A stretch of DNA of 64,000 bases from Pseudaeromonas aegiceratis (GCF_046254905.1 NZ_CP158016.1:3410001-3474000), one strand, 5' to 3'; shown: positions 16,582-25,474, counted from the first letter of the stretch. Notes: a model not told the origin generated them from the sequence alone. Made by a program: numbers and translations.

Positions 16582-18420
16582 ATGTCGACCCCCTATTTCT
16601 TCCACCCCCAGGTGGCGCCCTGGTTCAAGCTGGGCCCCGCAGGCGCCAGCCTCACCCTGTTCTGTCACAAGGACACGCAGGTGGACGAAATCTGGCTGCG
16701 CCACGAACCGGATAATGAAGAGGCCCTGCTGCCCATGCGTCTCACCGGGCAGCATGGTCAGTTGGCCATCTGGCGTGGCGAGCTGCCCCTGCCGCGCGAG
16801 CAGGAGTCGAGCCTGTATCTGTTCAAGATAGTGAGTGGTGATCGGCAGTGGTGGCTGCATGGGGCCGGCGTCACCCCGCGCATGCCGACCCGGGCGGTCC
16901 ATTTTCGGTTACACCACAGGTGCCGCCCGCCCCTCTGGGTACAGGATCAGGTGTTCTACCAAATCTTTCCCGACCGCTTCTGCAACGGGGATCCCAGCAT
17001 CAGCGTCACCGATGACGAGTACCAATATGGCGACGGTCAGCATCCTGTCATCGCCAAGGCCTGGGGCGCCCCCGTGTCCGCACATGGCCAGACCGGCGCC
17101 ACCGAGTTTTACGGCGGCGATCTGGCCGGGCTACAGAGCCGGCTCTATTACCTGCAGTCGCTGGGGATCACCGCCCTGTACCTGAACCCTGTGTTCACCT
17201 CCCCCAGCAATCACAAGTACGATACGGTGGACTACTACCAGGTGGATCCCCACCTGGGCAGCAACGGCCAGCTGGCGGAACTCATCGACAGCCTGCACCA
17301 GCGCGGCATGCGTATCGTGCTGGATGCCGTGGTGGATCACACCTCGGATCAACATCCCTGGTTTGACCGCTATGGCCAGCAGGGCGCCTATGCCGATCCC
17401 GAGTCCCCCCACAGAAGCTGCTACACCTTCGATGCCGGCGGCAGCTATGTGGCCTGGAAAGGCTGTATGACCCTGCCCAAGCTGGACTTCGCGTCGACGG
17501 CGGTGCAGGACAGAGTCTACCGTGCCGACGACGCCATACTGCGCCACTGGCTGCGCCCCCCCTACCAGATCGACGGCTGGCGCTTTGATGTCATCCACAT
17601 GCTGGGGGAGCGGGGCACCGCGGCCAACAATGCCCACCACGTGAGGGAAATCCGCAAGGTGGTGAAGCAGGAGAATCCCGAAGCCTATCTGCTGGGCGAG
17701 CACTTCTTCGAAGCCACCCAGTGGCTGCAGGGCGAGCAGGAAGACGGCGCCATGAACTACTATGGCTTCGCCCACCCCCTGCGCGCCTTCCTGGCCGGGC
17801 AGGACATCGCCTACCAGCCGGTGCGCATCAATGCCGCCGAGCTGGACCTCTGGCTGCGTCAGGCCAGGGCCGGACTGCCCCACGCCAACCAGCTGGCCCA
17901 GTTCAACCTGCTGGACAGCCACGACACGGCCCGCTTCCTCACCCTGCTGGACGGGGATCAGGCCCTGATGCGGGCGGCGGTCACTCTGCTGTTCACCTAC
18001 GCCGGGGTGCCCTGCGTCTATTACGGCGATGAAATCGGCCTGGAGGGTGGCCGGGATCCCGATTGTCGTCGCTGCTTCCCCTGGGAAAGCACCGAGTGGA
18101 ATCACCTGCTGCACGACCACTACCGCCGCATGATCCGCCTGCGCAAGACCCACCCGGCACTGCGGCGTGGCGACATCCATACCCTGTACGCTGGCGAGCA
18201 CAGCTTCGTCTTTGCCCGGACCCTGGAGAGCGACGTGGTGATCACCGCCCTGAACCGTCACCCGGAGAAGGCCCGCACCATGATACTGCCCATCTGGCAG
18301 ACCGGCAGCCTGGCCACCCGCTTCACGGATCCGGAGAATCGGGACAAGTTCGAAGTGGTCAAAGGGGAAATCCAGCTCACCATACCCCCCAAGACGGCGC
18401 GGGTGCTGCTGGCCAGCTGA
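16582..18420 (+). CDS. malZ: Maltodextrin glucosidase MalZ
   Basis: A 612-residue GH13 enzyme that releases glucose from the reducing end of short maltodextrins in the cytoplasm. A ~115-residue N-terminal beta-domain precedes the barrel starting DQVFYQIFPDRFCNG. The catalytic residues appear to be Asp336 in GWRFDVIHMLGE, Glu373 in LLGEHFFEA and Asp448 in DSHDTARF. EDGAMNYYGFAHPLRAFL and FYGGDLAGL are shared with E. coli MalZ (604 aa). No other maltose genes are nearby; it follows the HDOD gene closely. Confidence 0.9.
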   Translation: MSTPYFFHPQVAPWFKLGPAGASLTLFCHKDTQVDEIWLRHEPDNEEALLPMRLTGQHGQLAIWRGELPLPREQESSLYLFKIVSGDRQWWLHGAGVTPRMPTRAVHFRLHHRCRPPLWVQDQVFYQIFPDRFCNGDPSISVTDDEYQYGDGQHPVIAKAWGAPVSAHGQTGATEFYGGDLAGLQSRLYYLQSLGITALYLNPVFTSPSNHKYDTVDYYQVDPHLGSNGQLAELIDSLHQRGMRIVLDAVVDHTSDQHPWFDRYGQQGAYADPESPHRSCYTFDAGGSYVAWKGCMTLPKLDFASTAVQDRVYRADDAILRHWLRPPYQIDGWRFDVIHMLGERGTAANNAHHVREIRKVVKQENPEAYLLGEHFFEATQWLQGEQEDGAMNYYGFAHPLRAFLAGQDIAYQPVRINAAELDLWLRQARAGLPHANQLAQFNLLDSHDTARFLTLLDGDQALMRAAVTLLFTYAGVPCVYYGDEIGLEGGRDPDCRRCFPWESTEWNHLLHDHYRRMIRLRKTHPALRRGDIHTLYAGEHSFVFARTLESDVVITALNRHPEKARTMILPIWQTGSLATRFTDPENRDKFEVVKGEIQLTIPPKTARVLLAS

Positions 18421-18434
18421 CGTCAGACAGGCAT

Positions 18435-18470
18435 AAAAAAGGCGGAACCCGAGGGTTCCGCCTTTTTTTT
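18435..18470 (+). terminator. Bidirectional terminator between malZ and the Sel1 gene
   Basis: Six A residues, GGCGGAACCC, GAG loop, GGTTCCGCC and eight T residues. It fits the ends of both malZ (plus) and the convergent Sel1-repeat gene (minus). Confidence 0.92.
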
Positions 18471-18479
18471 AGCGTTGGA

Positions 18480-21400
18480 CTAGGACACCGCCTGCCGCTC
18501 GTAGAAGGAGGCCGCCTCCTGCTGTGCCTCCACCAGCTGGGCCGGCGACATGACCCGCGCCATGCTGTCCCGCAGGGCTTCGGCCTCGGCTCGGTTACAG
18601 CCGGCCGCGACGGCCAAGGAACTCCAGACATAGGCCTGCTGGCTGTCCTGGGGCACCCCATGCCCCTGTTGATACAGGGTCGCCAGGGAGAACTGGGCCA
18701 TGGCATGCCCCTGTTCGGCCGCCTTGGTGAACAGGGCGGCCGCTTGGTGATAGTACTGGGGCACACCGCGCCCGCTCTGATACATGCTGCCCAGGGCATA
18801 CTGAGCCCCGGCGTGTCCCCCCTCGGTCGCCTTGCGGTACCAACTGGCGGCCTGTTGGAAGTCCATGGGCACCACCTGCCCGCTCTCGAACATCTTGCCG
18901 ATGTTGTACTGTGCCTCACCGTGGCCCTGTTCCGCCGATTGACGGAACAAGTTGAAGGCCTGCTGTTCATCCTGCTTGAGCCCACGGCCATGCAGGTAGA
19001 GCTCGGCTAGGCAGTTCTGTGCCTCCACATGCCCCTGATCGGCGGCCTTGCGATACCAGTTGGCGGCCTGCTGATAGTCGCAGGGCACGCCAAGCCCCTG
19101 GCTGAACAGCTTGGCCAGATAGGTCTGCGCCTCGGCCAGCCCCGCTTCCGCCACCTTGTGGTACCGGGCCAGGGCCTGTTGGTAATCCTGCACCACCCCC
19201 TGGCCCCGCTCATAGAGCAGGCCAAGATTCAGCTGGGCTTGCAAATGGCCCTGTTCGGCCGCCTTGTTGTACCAGTAGGCAGCCTGACGGTATTCCTGGG
19301 GCACACCGCGCCCCATGCGATACATGCCGGCCAGGATATATTGCGCCTCGGGTACCCCCTGCTCGGCGGCGCGCTGGTACCAGCCCGCCCCCTCGCGATA
19401 GCTGCGCACCACACCCCGTCCCCGCTCATACATGGCCCCCAGGGACAGCTGGGCCTCGGCATGGCCCTGCTCCGCCGCCTTGGCATACCAGGCCGCCGCC
19501 TTCTGATCGTTCTGCTCGACGCCCAGGCCCCGGTCATACATGCGGCCCAGGATGAACTGCGCCTTGGCCTCACCCTGCTCCGCCACCTTGGCATACCAGA
19601 CCGCGGCCTGCCGATCGTCCTGGGCCACGCCCAAGCCGCGCTCGTACATCATGGCCAGGTTGAACTGGGCCGCACTGTGGCCCTGTTCGGCCGACTGCCG
19701 ATAGCAGTTCGCCGCCTTTTCCAGATCCACGGTCACGCCACGCCCCCGCTCGTACAGGGTGCCCAGCTTGAATAGCGCCTTGACATGGCCCTGGGTGGCC
19801 GACTGTTCAAACCAGTGGGCCGCCATCTTGTCATCGTGCTTGATGCCCTTGCCCCGCTCGTACATCAGCGCCAGGCTGAACTGCGCCTTGGCATGGCCCT
19901 GCTCGGCCGCCTTGCGGTACCAGTTCACCGCCAGCTGATCGTCCTGACTCAGGCTGCGCCCCAACTCGTACATGCAACCCAGGTTGTATTGCGCCTTGGG
20001 ATGGCCTTGCTCCGCCGCCTTGCGGTACCAGAGCACGGCCTGCTCATCGCTGGCCTCGACGCCCCGCCCCCGCTCGTACATGCCCGCCAGGCAGAACTGC
20101 GCCTCCGGATGCCCCTGTGCGGCGGCAGACTGGTACCACTCGAAGGCCCGCAACAGCTCCTGCGGCGTGGAGGCGCGAGCCTGTCCGGCCCCCACCTTCC
20201 AGGCCACCTTCTGCTGCCGGCCCGCCGGCTCCATCGTCTCCATCACGGCATCGGACAGGGCCGACATGGAGCGCTCGAACATGAAGCCCAGGTTGAACTG
20301 GGCATCCACGTGCCCCTGATCGGCAGCCTTGTTGTACCAGTGCAGGGCCTGCTGGAAGTCCTGCTGGATCCCCTGCCCCAGGCGGAACATCTCCCCAAGC
20401 CGGAACTGGGCCTCGCCCACCCCCTGCTCCGCGGCCCGCAGGTACAAGGCGGCGGCCTGTTGATGGAACTGGGGCACGCCACGGCCCTTGTCATACATGG
20501 TCCCCAGGGCAAACTGCCCCATGGCCAGGCCCTGCTCGGCACTGCGGCGGTACCAGTAGAGCGCCTGTTGATAATCCTGTGGCACACCGGTCCCCGCCTC
20601 ATACAGGCGGCCCAGCTGGAACTGCGCCTCGGCATTGTCTTGCTCGGCGGCAGACTGGTAATAACGCTGGGCCGCCGCCATGTCCTGGGGTACGCCTTGC
20701 CCCTGGCGATGCAGGTTGCCCAGCTCGGTGAGGGCCAGGGCGTGGCGCTGCTCGGCGGCACGCTGGAACCACTGCAGGGCCTGGGCAGCCTCGTGCAGGG
20801 GAGAATTGGGATTTTGATAGAGACTGGCCAGGGCATATTGCGCATCGGCGTGGCCGTTCTCCGCCGCCTTGCGGAACCAGGCCGCGGCCTGCATCTCGTC
20901 CCGTGCCACCCCGGCGCCCTCGCGGAACAGGCAACCCAGCTGATATTGGGCCTCCACCTGGCCCTGTTCGGCGGCCTTGTGCAACCAGAAGGCGCCCTGG
21001 GGGACATCCTGCGCCACGCCACGACCGGCGCGGTACATGATGCCCAGCCGATACTGGGCCTCGGCGTCATTGAATTCGGCGGCGCGGCGCAGCTGCTTCA
21101 TGGTGGTTTCATCGATACCATCCCCGCTGTCACCCATGCGCCAGGTCACCGCCTGCTTGGCCGGGCGGCTGGCTTGGGCATCGCTGCGGGCAAAGCCCTC
21201 CAGCAGGCTGCGCTCGAAATTCTGCTTGGCCAACTGCTCGGCGGCCGGCGCCGGCTCATCCCCCCGCGGCTCATCACCGCCCTGCATGGTCCAGCTGACC
21301 CGCTGCTTATGCTTGGGCACCACCTTGGCTTCCGGCTCACTCAGCACAGGCTGAGGCATGGTCACCGGGGCGGCCATCACCGACTCCGTCATCACCGGCT

Positions 21401-21785
21401 GGGGCGCCACCAGGGTCGCCGTGTCAGTCGCCTGTTCCGGCAGCAGCGCCTTGGCCTGGCGATGCTCCATCTGCCAGCTGACCTTGTGACTGCTGCGCAC
21501 CTTATCCTGGGCCTTCTGCAACCCCTGCTCGGCGGCCAGACTGTACCAGTGGCTGGCCTGGGCCAGGTTCTTGGGGACCCCCTGACCATTGGCATACATG
21601 TTGGCCAGACTGTATTGGGCCACCGGGTGACCCTCTTCGGCCAAAGGCCGCAGGCGGCTCAACGCCTGGGCATAATCGCCTCGCTCCAAGGCATCGATCC
21701 CGACCTCAAGCTGAGTCGGCAAGGGTGAAGAAGTCGTCTTTTTCATAGTCGGTCGCCATGTATCCATAGAAGGCGAGGCCTTCAT
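18480..21785 (-). CDS. Very large Sel1-repeat protein
   Basis: A 1,101-residue protein built from about 24 Sel1-like (TPR-related, ~36-residue) repeats plus one degenerate copy at the end, typified by AEQGHAEAQLSLGAMYERG. No signal peptide is evident, so a cytoplasmic scaffold is likely unless the start is misplaced. The repeats are broken by Ala/Pro/Gln-rich linkers (residues ~96-232 and ~505-545) that carry four copies of a short motif: HKVSWQM (100), QRVSWTM (161), QAVTWRM (211) and QKVAWKV (525). Alternative starts at 21767 and 21746 (MKKTTSS) are possible because none has a convincing ribosome site. Sel1 proteins mediate protein-protein contacts; the partner is unknown. Confidence 0.88.
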   Translation of the reverse strand: MKASPSMDTWRPTMKKTTSSPLPTQLEVGIDALERGDYAQALSRLRPLAEEGHPVAQYSLANMYANGQGVPKNLAQASHWYSLAAEQGLQKAQDKVRSSHKVSWQMEHRQAKALLPEQATDTATLVAPQPVMTESVMAAPVTMPQPVLSEPEAKVVPKHKQRVSWTMQGGDEPRGDEPAPAAEQLAKQNFERSLLEGFARSDAQASRPAKQAVTWRMGDSGDGIDETTMKQLRRAAEFNDAEAQYRLGIMYRAGRGVAQDVPQGAFWLHKAAEQGQVEAQYQLGCLFREGAGVARDEMQAAAWFRKAAENGHADAQYALASLYQNPNSPLHEAAQALQWFQRAAEQRHALALTELGNLHRQGQGVPQDMAAAQRYYQSAAEQDNAEAQFQLGRLYEAGTGVPQDYQQALYWYRRSAEQGLAMGQFALGTMYDKGRGVPQFHQQAAALYLRAAEQGVGEAQFRLGEMFRLGQGIQQDFQQALHWYNKAADQGHVDAQFNLGFMFERSMSALSDAVMETMEPAGRQQKVAWKVGAGQARASTPQELLRAFEWYQSAAAQGHPEAQFCLAGMYERGRGVEASDEQAVLWYRKAAEQGHPKAQYNLGCMYELGRSLSQDDQLAVNWYRKAAEQGHAKAQFSLALMYERGKGIKHDDKMAAHWFEQSATQGHVKALFKLGTLYERGRGVTVDLEKAANCYRQSAEQGHSAAQFNLAMMYERGLGVAQDDRQAAVWYAKVAEQGEAKAQFILGRMYDRGLGVEQNDQKAAAWYAKAAEQGHAEAQLSLGAMYERGRGVVRSYREGAGWYQRAAEQGVPEAQYILAGMYRMGRGVPQEYRQAAYWYNKAAEQGHLQAQLNLGLLYERGQGVVQDYQQALARYHKVAEAGLAEAQTYLAKLFSQGLGVPCDYQQAANWYRKAADQGHVEAQNCLAELYLHGRGLKQDEQQAFNLFRQSAEQGHGEAQYNIGKMFESGQVVPMDFQQAASWYRKATEGGHAGAQYALGSMYQSGRGVPQYYHQAAALFTKAAEQGHAMAQFSLATLYQQGHGVPQDSQQAYVWSSLAVAAGCNRAEAEALRDSMARVMSPAQLVEAQQEAASFYERQAVS

Positions 21786-21800
21786 CGGGATGGGTAAAGA

Positions 21801-21832
21801 GTGAGCCCGCTGATGCTCACCCGCTTTTTTTT
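21801..21832 (+). terminator. Terminator-like hairpin on the plus strand upstream of the Sel1 gene
   Basis: GTGAGC, an eight-base loop, GCTCAC, then CCGC and eight T residues. Its polarity would end a plus-strand transcript arriving from within the antisense of the Sel1 gene, where no gene is annotated. On the minus strand it would be a hairpin in the Sel1 leader without a T run. Confidence 0.45.
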
Positions 21833-21919
21833 ATTGGTGTTGGTCAACCCGAGCCCAGGGCTGGCAGTGGCATGTTCGACAGGCGCCATCGAGGCAGCAG
21901 AACGAGGAAGGCCGAGAAG

Positions 21920-22027
21920 ATGATGATGAAGGCAACTCAATGTTCCGAACGCTTGCCAGCCTTTTCCGTGTCCGTTGCGGGTGCAATGTCCATTGCACTT
22001 GCCAGTCACGCCACGCCCTGTGTCTAG
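21920..22027 (+). pseudogene. Possible remnant of a secreted-protein gene (signal peptide only)
   Basis: Three consecutive ATGs begin a 35-codon frame whose product reads like an export signal: a Lys near the N-terminus, FSVSVAGAMSIALASHA with an Ala-x-Ala-type end, then TPCV and a TAG stop. GAGGAAGG lies about ten bases upstream. It may be the start of a decayed gene, a leader peptide, or chance. The GTGCAATG-TC-CATTGCAC repeat lies inside it. Confidence 0.25.
21981..21998. repeat. Perfect inverted repeat GTGCAATG-TC-CATTGCAC
   Basis: Two 8-base arms are exactly complementary with a two-base spacer, the shape of a dimeric repressor site. It lies about 200 bases upstream of the Sel1 start. 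No regulator with this consensus is recognised. Confidence 0.4.
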
Positions 22028-22181
22028 GCCACAGGCGTCACGTGAGGGATGAAATAACGAGCCATATGAGTCGGATTGTTTATTTCACATTCATAGTACA
22101 TCGCCACCCGGAGCTTGTCCGACCCCATGCGTCGGTATTTTGATCTGCCCCACACAACCCCTCGCCGGCAAGCGGCTTGAT

Positions 22182-23093
22182 TCAGCAGGCGGGTGGCACC
22201 CGGGGGGCCAGGGGCCGGGCGCCCTCAATCGGTGCCTGGCGCAGCAGTTCAAACAGGCGCTGCAATTGACGCTGCTGGCGGGCCGATGCCCGCACGGCGC
22301 CAAACATGCGCCGCCAGAGATCCGAGGCCAGCGGCAGCTGGCACAGTTCGCCGCGGGCCACGTACTCCTGGCTGGCCCAGGTGGGCAGCAGGGCCACCCC
22401 CCAGCCGGCGGCGGCCATCTGCAGCATCATCTGGGTGTTGTCCACCGGCCGCAGCCGGCGGGGCTGAATGCCGGCCGGGGTGAGGAAGTGGCGCAAGATA
22501 TCCAGCCGACTGGCCGGCACCGGGTAGCTAAGCAGTACCTCGTCGGCCAGATCCTGGGGCCGGATACGGGTCTGAGCCGCCAAGGGGTGGCCAGGGGCCA
22601 CCACCAGCTGCATCTGGTAGTCGAACAGGGGTTCGTAATGGATGCCATCCCGCTCCGCCACCTCACTGGTCAGCACCAGATCCAGCTCGCCGGCCTGCAG
22701 CGCCTGCTGGGGCTCGTAGAGATGACCACTGACCAGCTCGAACAGACGACCCTCATCCTGGGCCAGCGGCGCCGTCAGCCAGTGGATGCAGCTGTGGCAC
22801 TCCACTGTCAGCCGGATCAGGGGCCCCGGCATATCGCCGCCCCGCAGCTGCCGTTCGGCCTGTTCGATGGCCGGTAGCACCTGCTCGGCCAGTTGCCACA
22901 GCAGGCGCCCTAGTGCCGTGAGGGCCAGGGGACGGGAGCGCCGCACGAATAAAGGCTCCCCCAGGCGCTGTTCCAACTCGCTCAACTGATGGGACAGGGC
23001 GGACTGGCTCAGGTGCAGCGCCTCGGCGGCGCCGGCCAGCGACCCCTGCTGGCTGAGTGCCCGCAGGCTCTTGAGATGCTTGAGTTCAAACAT
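22182..23093 (-). CDS. metR: LysR-type regulator MetR
   Basis: A 303-residue transcription factor with an N-terminal winged HTH (residues ~1-60; SLAGAAEALHLSQSALSHQLSELEQRLG) and a C-terminal effector domain. TVECHSCIHWLTAPL, EPLFDYQMQLVVAPGHPLAA and PASRLDILRHFLTPAG parallel E. coli MetR. MetR senses homocysteine and activates metE and metH. Divergent from metE with a ~100-base gap, the standard arrangement. Confidence 0.92.
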   Translation of the reverse strand: MFELKHLKSLRALSQQGSLAGAAEALHLSQSALSHQLSELEQRLGEPLFVRRSRPLALTALGRLLWQLAEQVLPAIEQAERQLRGGDMPGPLIRLTVECHSCIHWLTAPLAQDEGRLFELVSGHLYEPQQALQAGELDLVLTSEVAERDGIHYEPLFDYQMQLVVAPGHPLAAQTRIRPQDLADEVLLSYPVPASRLDILRHFLTPAGIQPRRLRPVDNTQMMLQMAAAGWGVALLPTWASQEYVARGELCQLPLASDLWRRMFGAVRASARQQRQLQRLFELLRQAPIEGARPLAPRVPPAC

Positions 23094-23105
23094 GCAATTT
23101 CCTCA
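23093..23105 (+). promoter_or_regulatory. Candidate MetR site
   Basis: TGCAATTTCCTCA agrees with the MetR pattern TGAA-N5-TTCA at six of eight specified bases. It lies at the metR start and about 90 bases upstream of metE, so it could serve autoregulation and activation. Weak match. Confidence 0.3.
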
Positions 23106-23157
23106 ATTCCAGTTGCAAAACCTGCACTGGTCAGTCGGCAGACTAACGCCCCATTAT

Positions 23158-23181
23158 GGATGTGTAAACATCTAGACGGCC
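23158..23181 (+). promoter_or_regulatory. Candidate MetJ operator (tandem met boxes) at metE
   Basis: Three adjacent octamers GGATGTGT, AAACATCT and AGACGGCC match the met box AGACGTCT at 5, 6 and 6 of 8 positions. Tandem degenerate met boxes are the normal form of MetJ operators. They end six bases before the metE ribosome site, so repression would occur at or just after the start of transcription. metJ is not in the window. Confidence 0.5.
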
Positions 23182-23194
23182 AAATGGAGGCAAG

Positions 23195-25474
23195 ATGCAC
23201 ATTCACACCCACACCCTGGGCTTCCCGCGGATCGGGAGTCAACGAGAACTGAAATGGGCCCTGGAGGCCTACTGGGCCGGCCAACTGGATCAGGCCGGGC
23301 TGCTGGAGACGGGGCGCCGGCTGCGGGAGCGGCATTGGCGCTGGCAACAGGCCGCCGGCGTGGATCTGCTGCCGGTGGGGGATTTCGCCTGGTACGATCA
23401 GGTGCTGACCACCAGCCTGATGCTGGGTCAGGTGCCGGAACGCCACCGCCAGGGGGATGGCCCCATCGATCTCGACACCCTGTTTCGCATAGCCCGCGGC
23501 CGCGCCCCCACAGGCGCCGAGGCGCCGGCCGCCGAGCTGAGCAAATGGTTTAACACCAACTATCACTACCTGGTGCCAGAGCTGAGCCAGGAGTGCCAAT
23601 TCCAGCTGGGCTGGACCCAGCTGCTGGAGGAGGTGGATGAGGCCCGCGCCCTGGGGCTGCCCATCAAGGCGGTGCTGCTGGGGCCCTTGAGCTGGCTCTG
23701 GCTGGGCAAGGTGAAGGGCGAGCCCTTCGACCGGCTGAGTCTGCTGCCGCGCCTGTTGCCTGTCTACCAGCAGGTGCTGGATGCCCTGGCGGCACGGGGG
23801 GTGGCGTGGGTGCAGATGGACGAGCCCATCCTCACGCTGGATCTGCCCGAGGAGTGGCAGCAGGCCTACCTCTGGGCCTATGAGCGGCTGAGGGGGCCGG
23901 TCAAGCGCCTGTTGACCCCCTATTTTGGCAGCATCAGCCACCAGCTGGACTGGCTGCCGCAGCTGGCGGTGCAGGGGTTACACCTGGACTGCAGCGCCGA
24001 TGCCGCTCAGCTTGATCTGCTGCCGCAGCTGCCGGCCCACTGGCAGCTCTCCCTGGGGGTGGTCAGCGGCCGCAACATCTGGCGGGCGGATCTGGCGGCC
24101 TGGTATCAGAAGCTGCGCGGCCTGAAATCGGACTACGGTGACCGCCTCTGGCTGGCCACAAGTTGCTCCTTGCTGCACGTGCCGCTGGATCTGCAGCAGG
24201 AGGAGGGCCTGGAACCCGAGGTGCGCGGCTGGCTGGCCTTCGCCCGGCAAAAATGCACCGAGCTGACCCTGCTGTCCCAGGCCCTGAGTCAGCCCGATGA
24301 CAGCCGGCTGGCCCAGCTGCAAGCCTACTCCGCCCCCCTGGCCGCCCGGGCAGACTCCCCGCGGGTGCAGGATCCCGCGGTGCAGGCGCGGCTGAGTCGG
24401 CTGGATCCGGCCCTGGCCAACCGCCACAGCCCCTTCCCCCTGCGGCAAAAGCTGCAGCAGATCCGCTGGCAGCTGCCCCTGTGGCCCACCACCACCATAG
24501 GCTCCTTCCCCCAGACCCAGGCGGTGCGCAGCCTGCGGGCCCAGTATCGCCAGGGGCAGCTGGACGCCGCCGGCTACCAGGCCGGGCTCAAGGCCGAGAT
24601 CGCACGCACCATCAATGAGCAGGAGGCGTTGGGGCTGGATGTGCTGGTGCACGGTGAGGCGGAACGCACCGACATGGTGGAATACTTCGGCCAGCAGCTG
24701 CAGGGCTTCGCCTTCACCGGCCACGGCTGGGTGCAGAGTTACGGCTCCCGCTGTGTCAAACCGCCGCTCATCGTCGGCGACATCAGCCGCCCCGCCCCCA
24801 TGACGGTGGCCTGGAGCCAGTATGCCCAGTCCCTCACCGCCAAGCCGGTGAAGGGCATGCTCACCGGGCCCCTGACCATCCTCTGCTGGTCCTTCCCCCG
24901 GGAGGATCTGCCTCGAGCCACCCTGGCGCGCCAGCTGGCCCTGGCCCTGCGGGACGAGGTACAGGATCTGGAGGCGGCCGGCATCGGCATGATACAGATC
25001 GACGAGCCAGCCCTTCGGGAAGGCTTGCCGTTACGACGTCAGGAGTGGCAGGCCTATCTGGACTGGGCGGTGGAAGCCTTCAAGCTGAGCTGCGGCGGCG
25101 TGGCGGACGAGACCCAGATCCACACCCACATGTGCTACTGCGAGTTTGGCGACATACTGCCGGCCATCGCCGCCCTGGATGCCGACGTCATCACACTAGA
25201 GACGGCCCGCTCGGATCTGACCCTGCTGGAAGAGCTGAAGGAGGGCGGCTACCCCAACGCCATCGGCCCAGGCGTCTACGACATCCACAGCCCCAACGTG
25301 CCGGCGGTCTCTCAGATGGTGCGCCTGCTACGCCTGGCGGCCAAGCATCTGCCCGTCAAACACCTCTGGGTCAACCCGGACTGCGGCCTCAAGACCCGTG
25401 GCTGGCCGGAGACCCTGGCGGCCCTGGGCAACATGGTGGAGGCGGCCCGCCAGTTGCGTCAGATGGAGGCCTGA
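23195..25474 (+). CDS. metE: Cobalamin-independent methionine synthase MetE
   Basis: A 759-residue zinc enzyme that moves the methyl group of 5-methyltetrahydropteroyl-triglutamate to homocysteine. It has the double-barrel layout: an N-terminal half from THTLGFPRIG and a C-terminal half from TTTIGSFPQT (near residue 430). Zinc ligands are visible as His645 and Cys647 in THMCYCEFG, a Glu about 22 residues on (LETARSD) and Cys730 in NPDCGLKTRGW, a uniform +4 shift from E. coli. GGAGG precedes the ATG. The 3' end overlaps the convergent exporter gene by 16 bases. Confidence 0.97.
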   Translation: MHIHTHTLGFPRIGSQRELKWALEAYWAGQLDQAGLLETGRRLRERHWRWQQAAGVDLLPVGDFAWYDQVLTTSLMLGQVPERHRQGDGPIDLDTLFRIARGRAPTGAEAPAAELSKWFNTNYHYLVPELSQECQFQLGWTQLLEEVDEARALGLPIKAVLLGPLSWLWLGKVKGEPFDRLSLLPRLLPVYQQVLDALAARGVAWVQMDEPILTLDLPEEWQQAYLWAYERLRGPVKRLLTPYFGSISHQLDWLPQLAVQGLHLDCSADAAQLDLLPQLPAHWQLSLGVVSGRNIWRADLAAWYQKLRGLKSDYGDRLWLATSCSLLHVPLDLQQEEGLEPEVRGWLAFARQKCTELTLLSQALSQPDDSRLAQLQAYSAPLAARADSPRVQDPAVQARLSRLDPALANRHSPFPLRQKLQQIRWQLPLWPTTTIGSFPQTQAVRSLRAQYRQGQLDAAGYQAGLKAEIARTINEQEALGLDVLVHGEAERTDMVEYFGQQLQGFAFTGHGWVQSYGSRCVKPPLIVGDISRPAPMTVAWSQYAQSLTAKPVKGMLTGPLTILCWSFPREDLPRATLARQLALALRDEVQDLEAAGIGMIQIDEPALREGLPLRRQEWQAYLDWAVEAFKLSCGGVADETQIHTHMCYCEFGDILPAIAALDADVITLETARSDLTLLEELKEGGYPNAIGPGVYDIHSPNVPAVSQMVRLLRLAAKHLPVKHLWVNPDCGLKTRGWPETLAALGNMVEAARQLRQMEA

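Larger units (their letters stand above)
21833..22181. other. Non-coding region between the Sel1 gene and metR
   Basis: About 350 bases with no confirmed gene. It contains a 35-codon signal-peptide-like frame at 21920-22027 and the perfect inverted repeat at 21981-21998 (both listed separately). The stretch around 22045-22100 is noticeably more AT-rich than its neighbours. Nothing else is recognised. Confidence 0.5.

Noticed and set aside
19785..21728. Long plus-strand frame opposite the Sel1-repeat gene
   Set aside because: Its apparent repeats are the reverse complement of the Sel1 repeats. The Sel1 frame fits the family consensus throughout.
18480..21785. Regularly spaced DNA repeats that might suggest a CRISPR array or tandem satellite
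   Set aside because: The periodicity is ~108 bases, coding, and degenerate at DNA level, as expected for Sel1 protein repeats; there are no identical repeats with unique spacers.
23094..23194. Riboswitch upstream of metE (SAM, cobalamin or TPP)
   Set aside because: The metR-metE gap is only about 100 bases and shows no conserved riboswitch elements; MetR and MetJ-like sites explain control.
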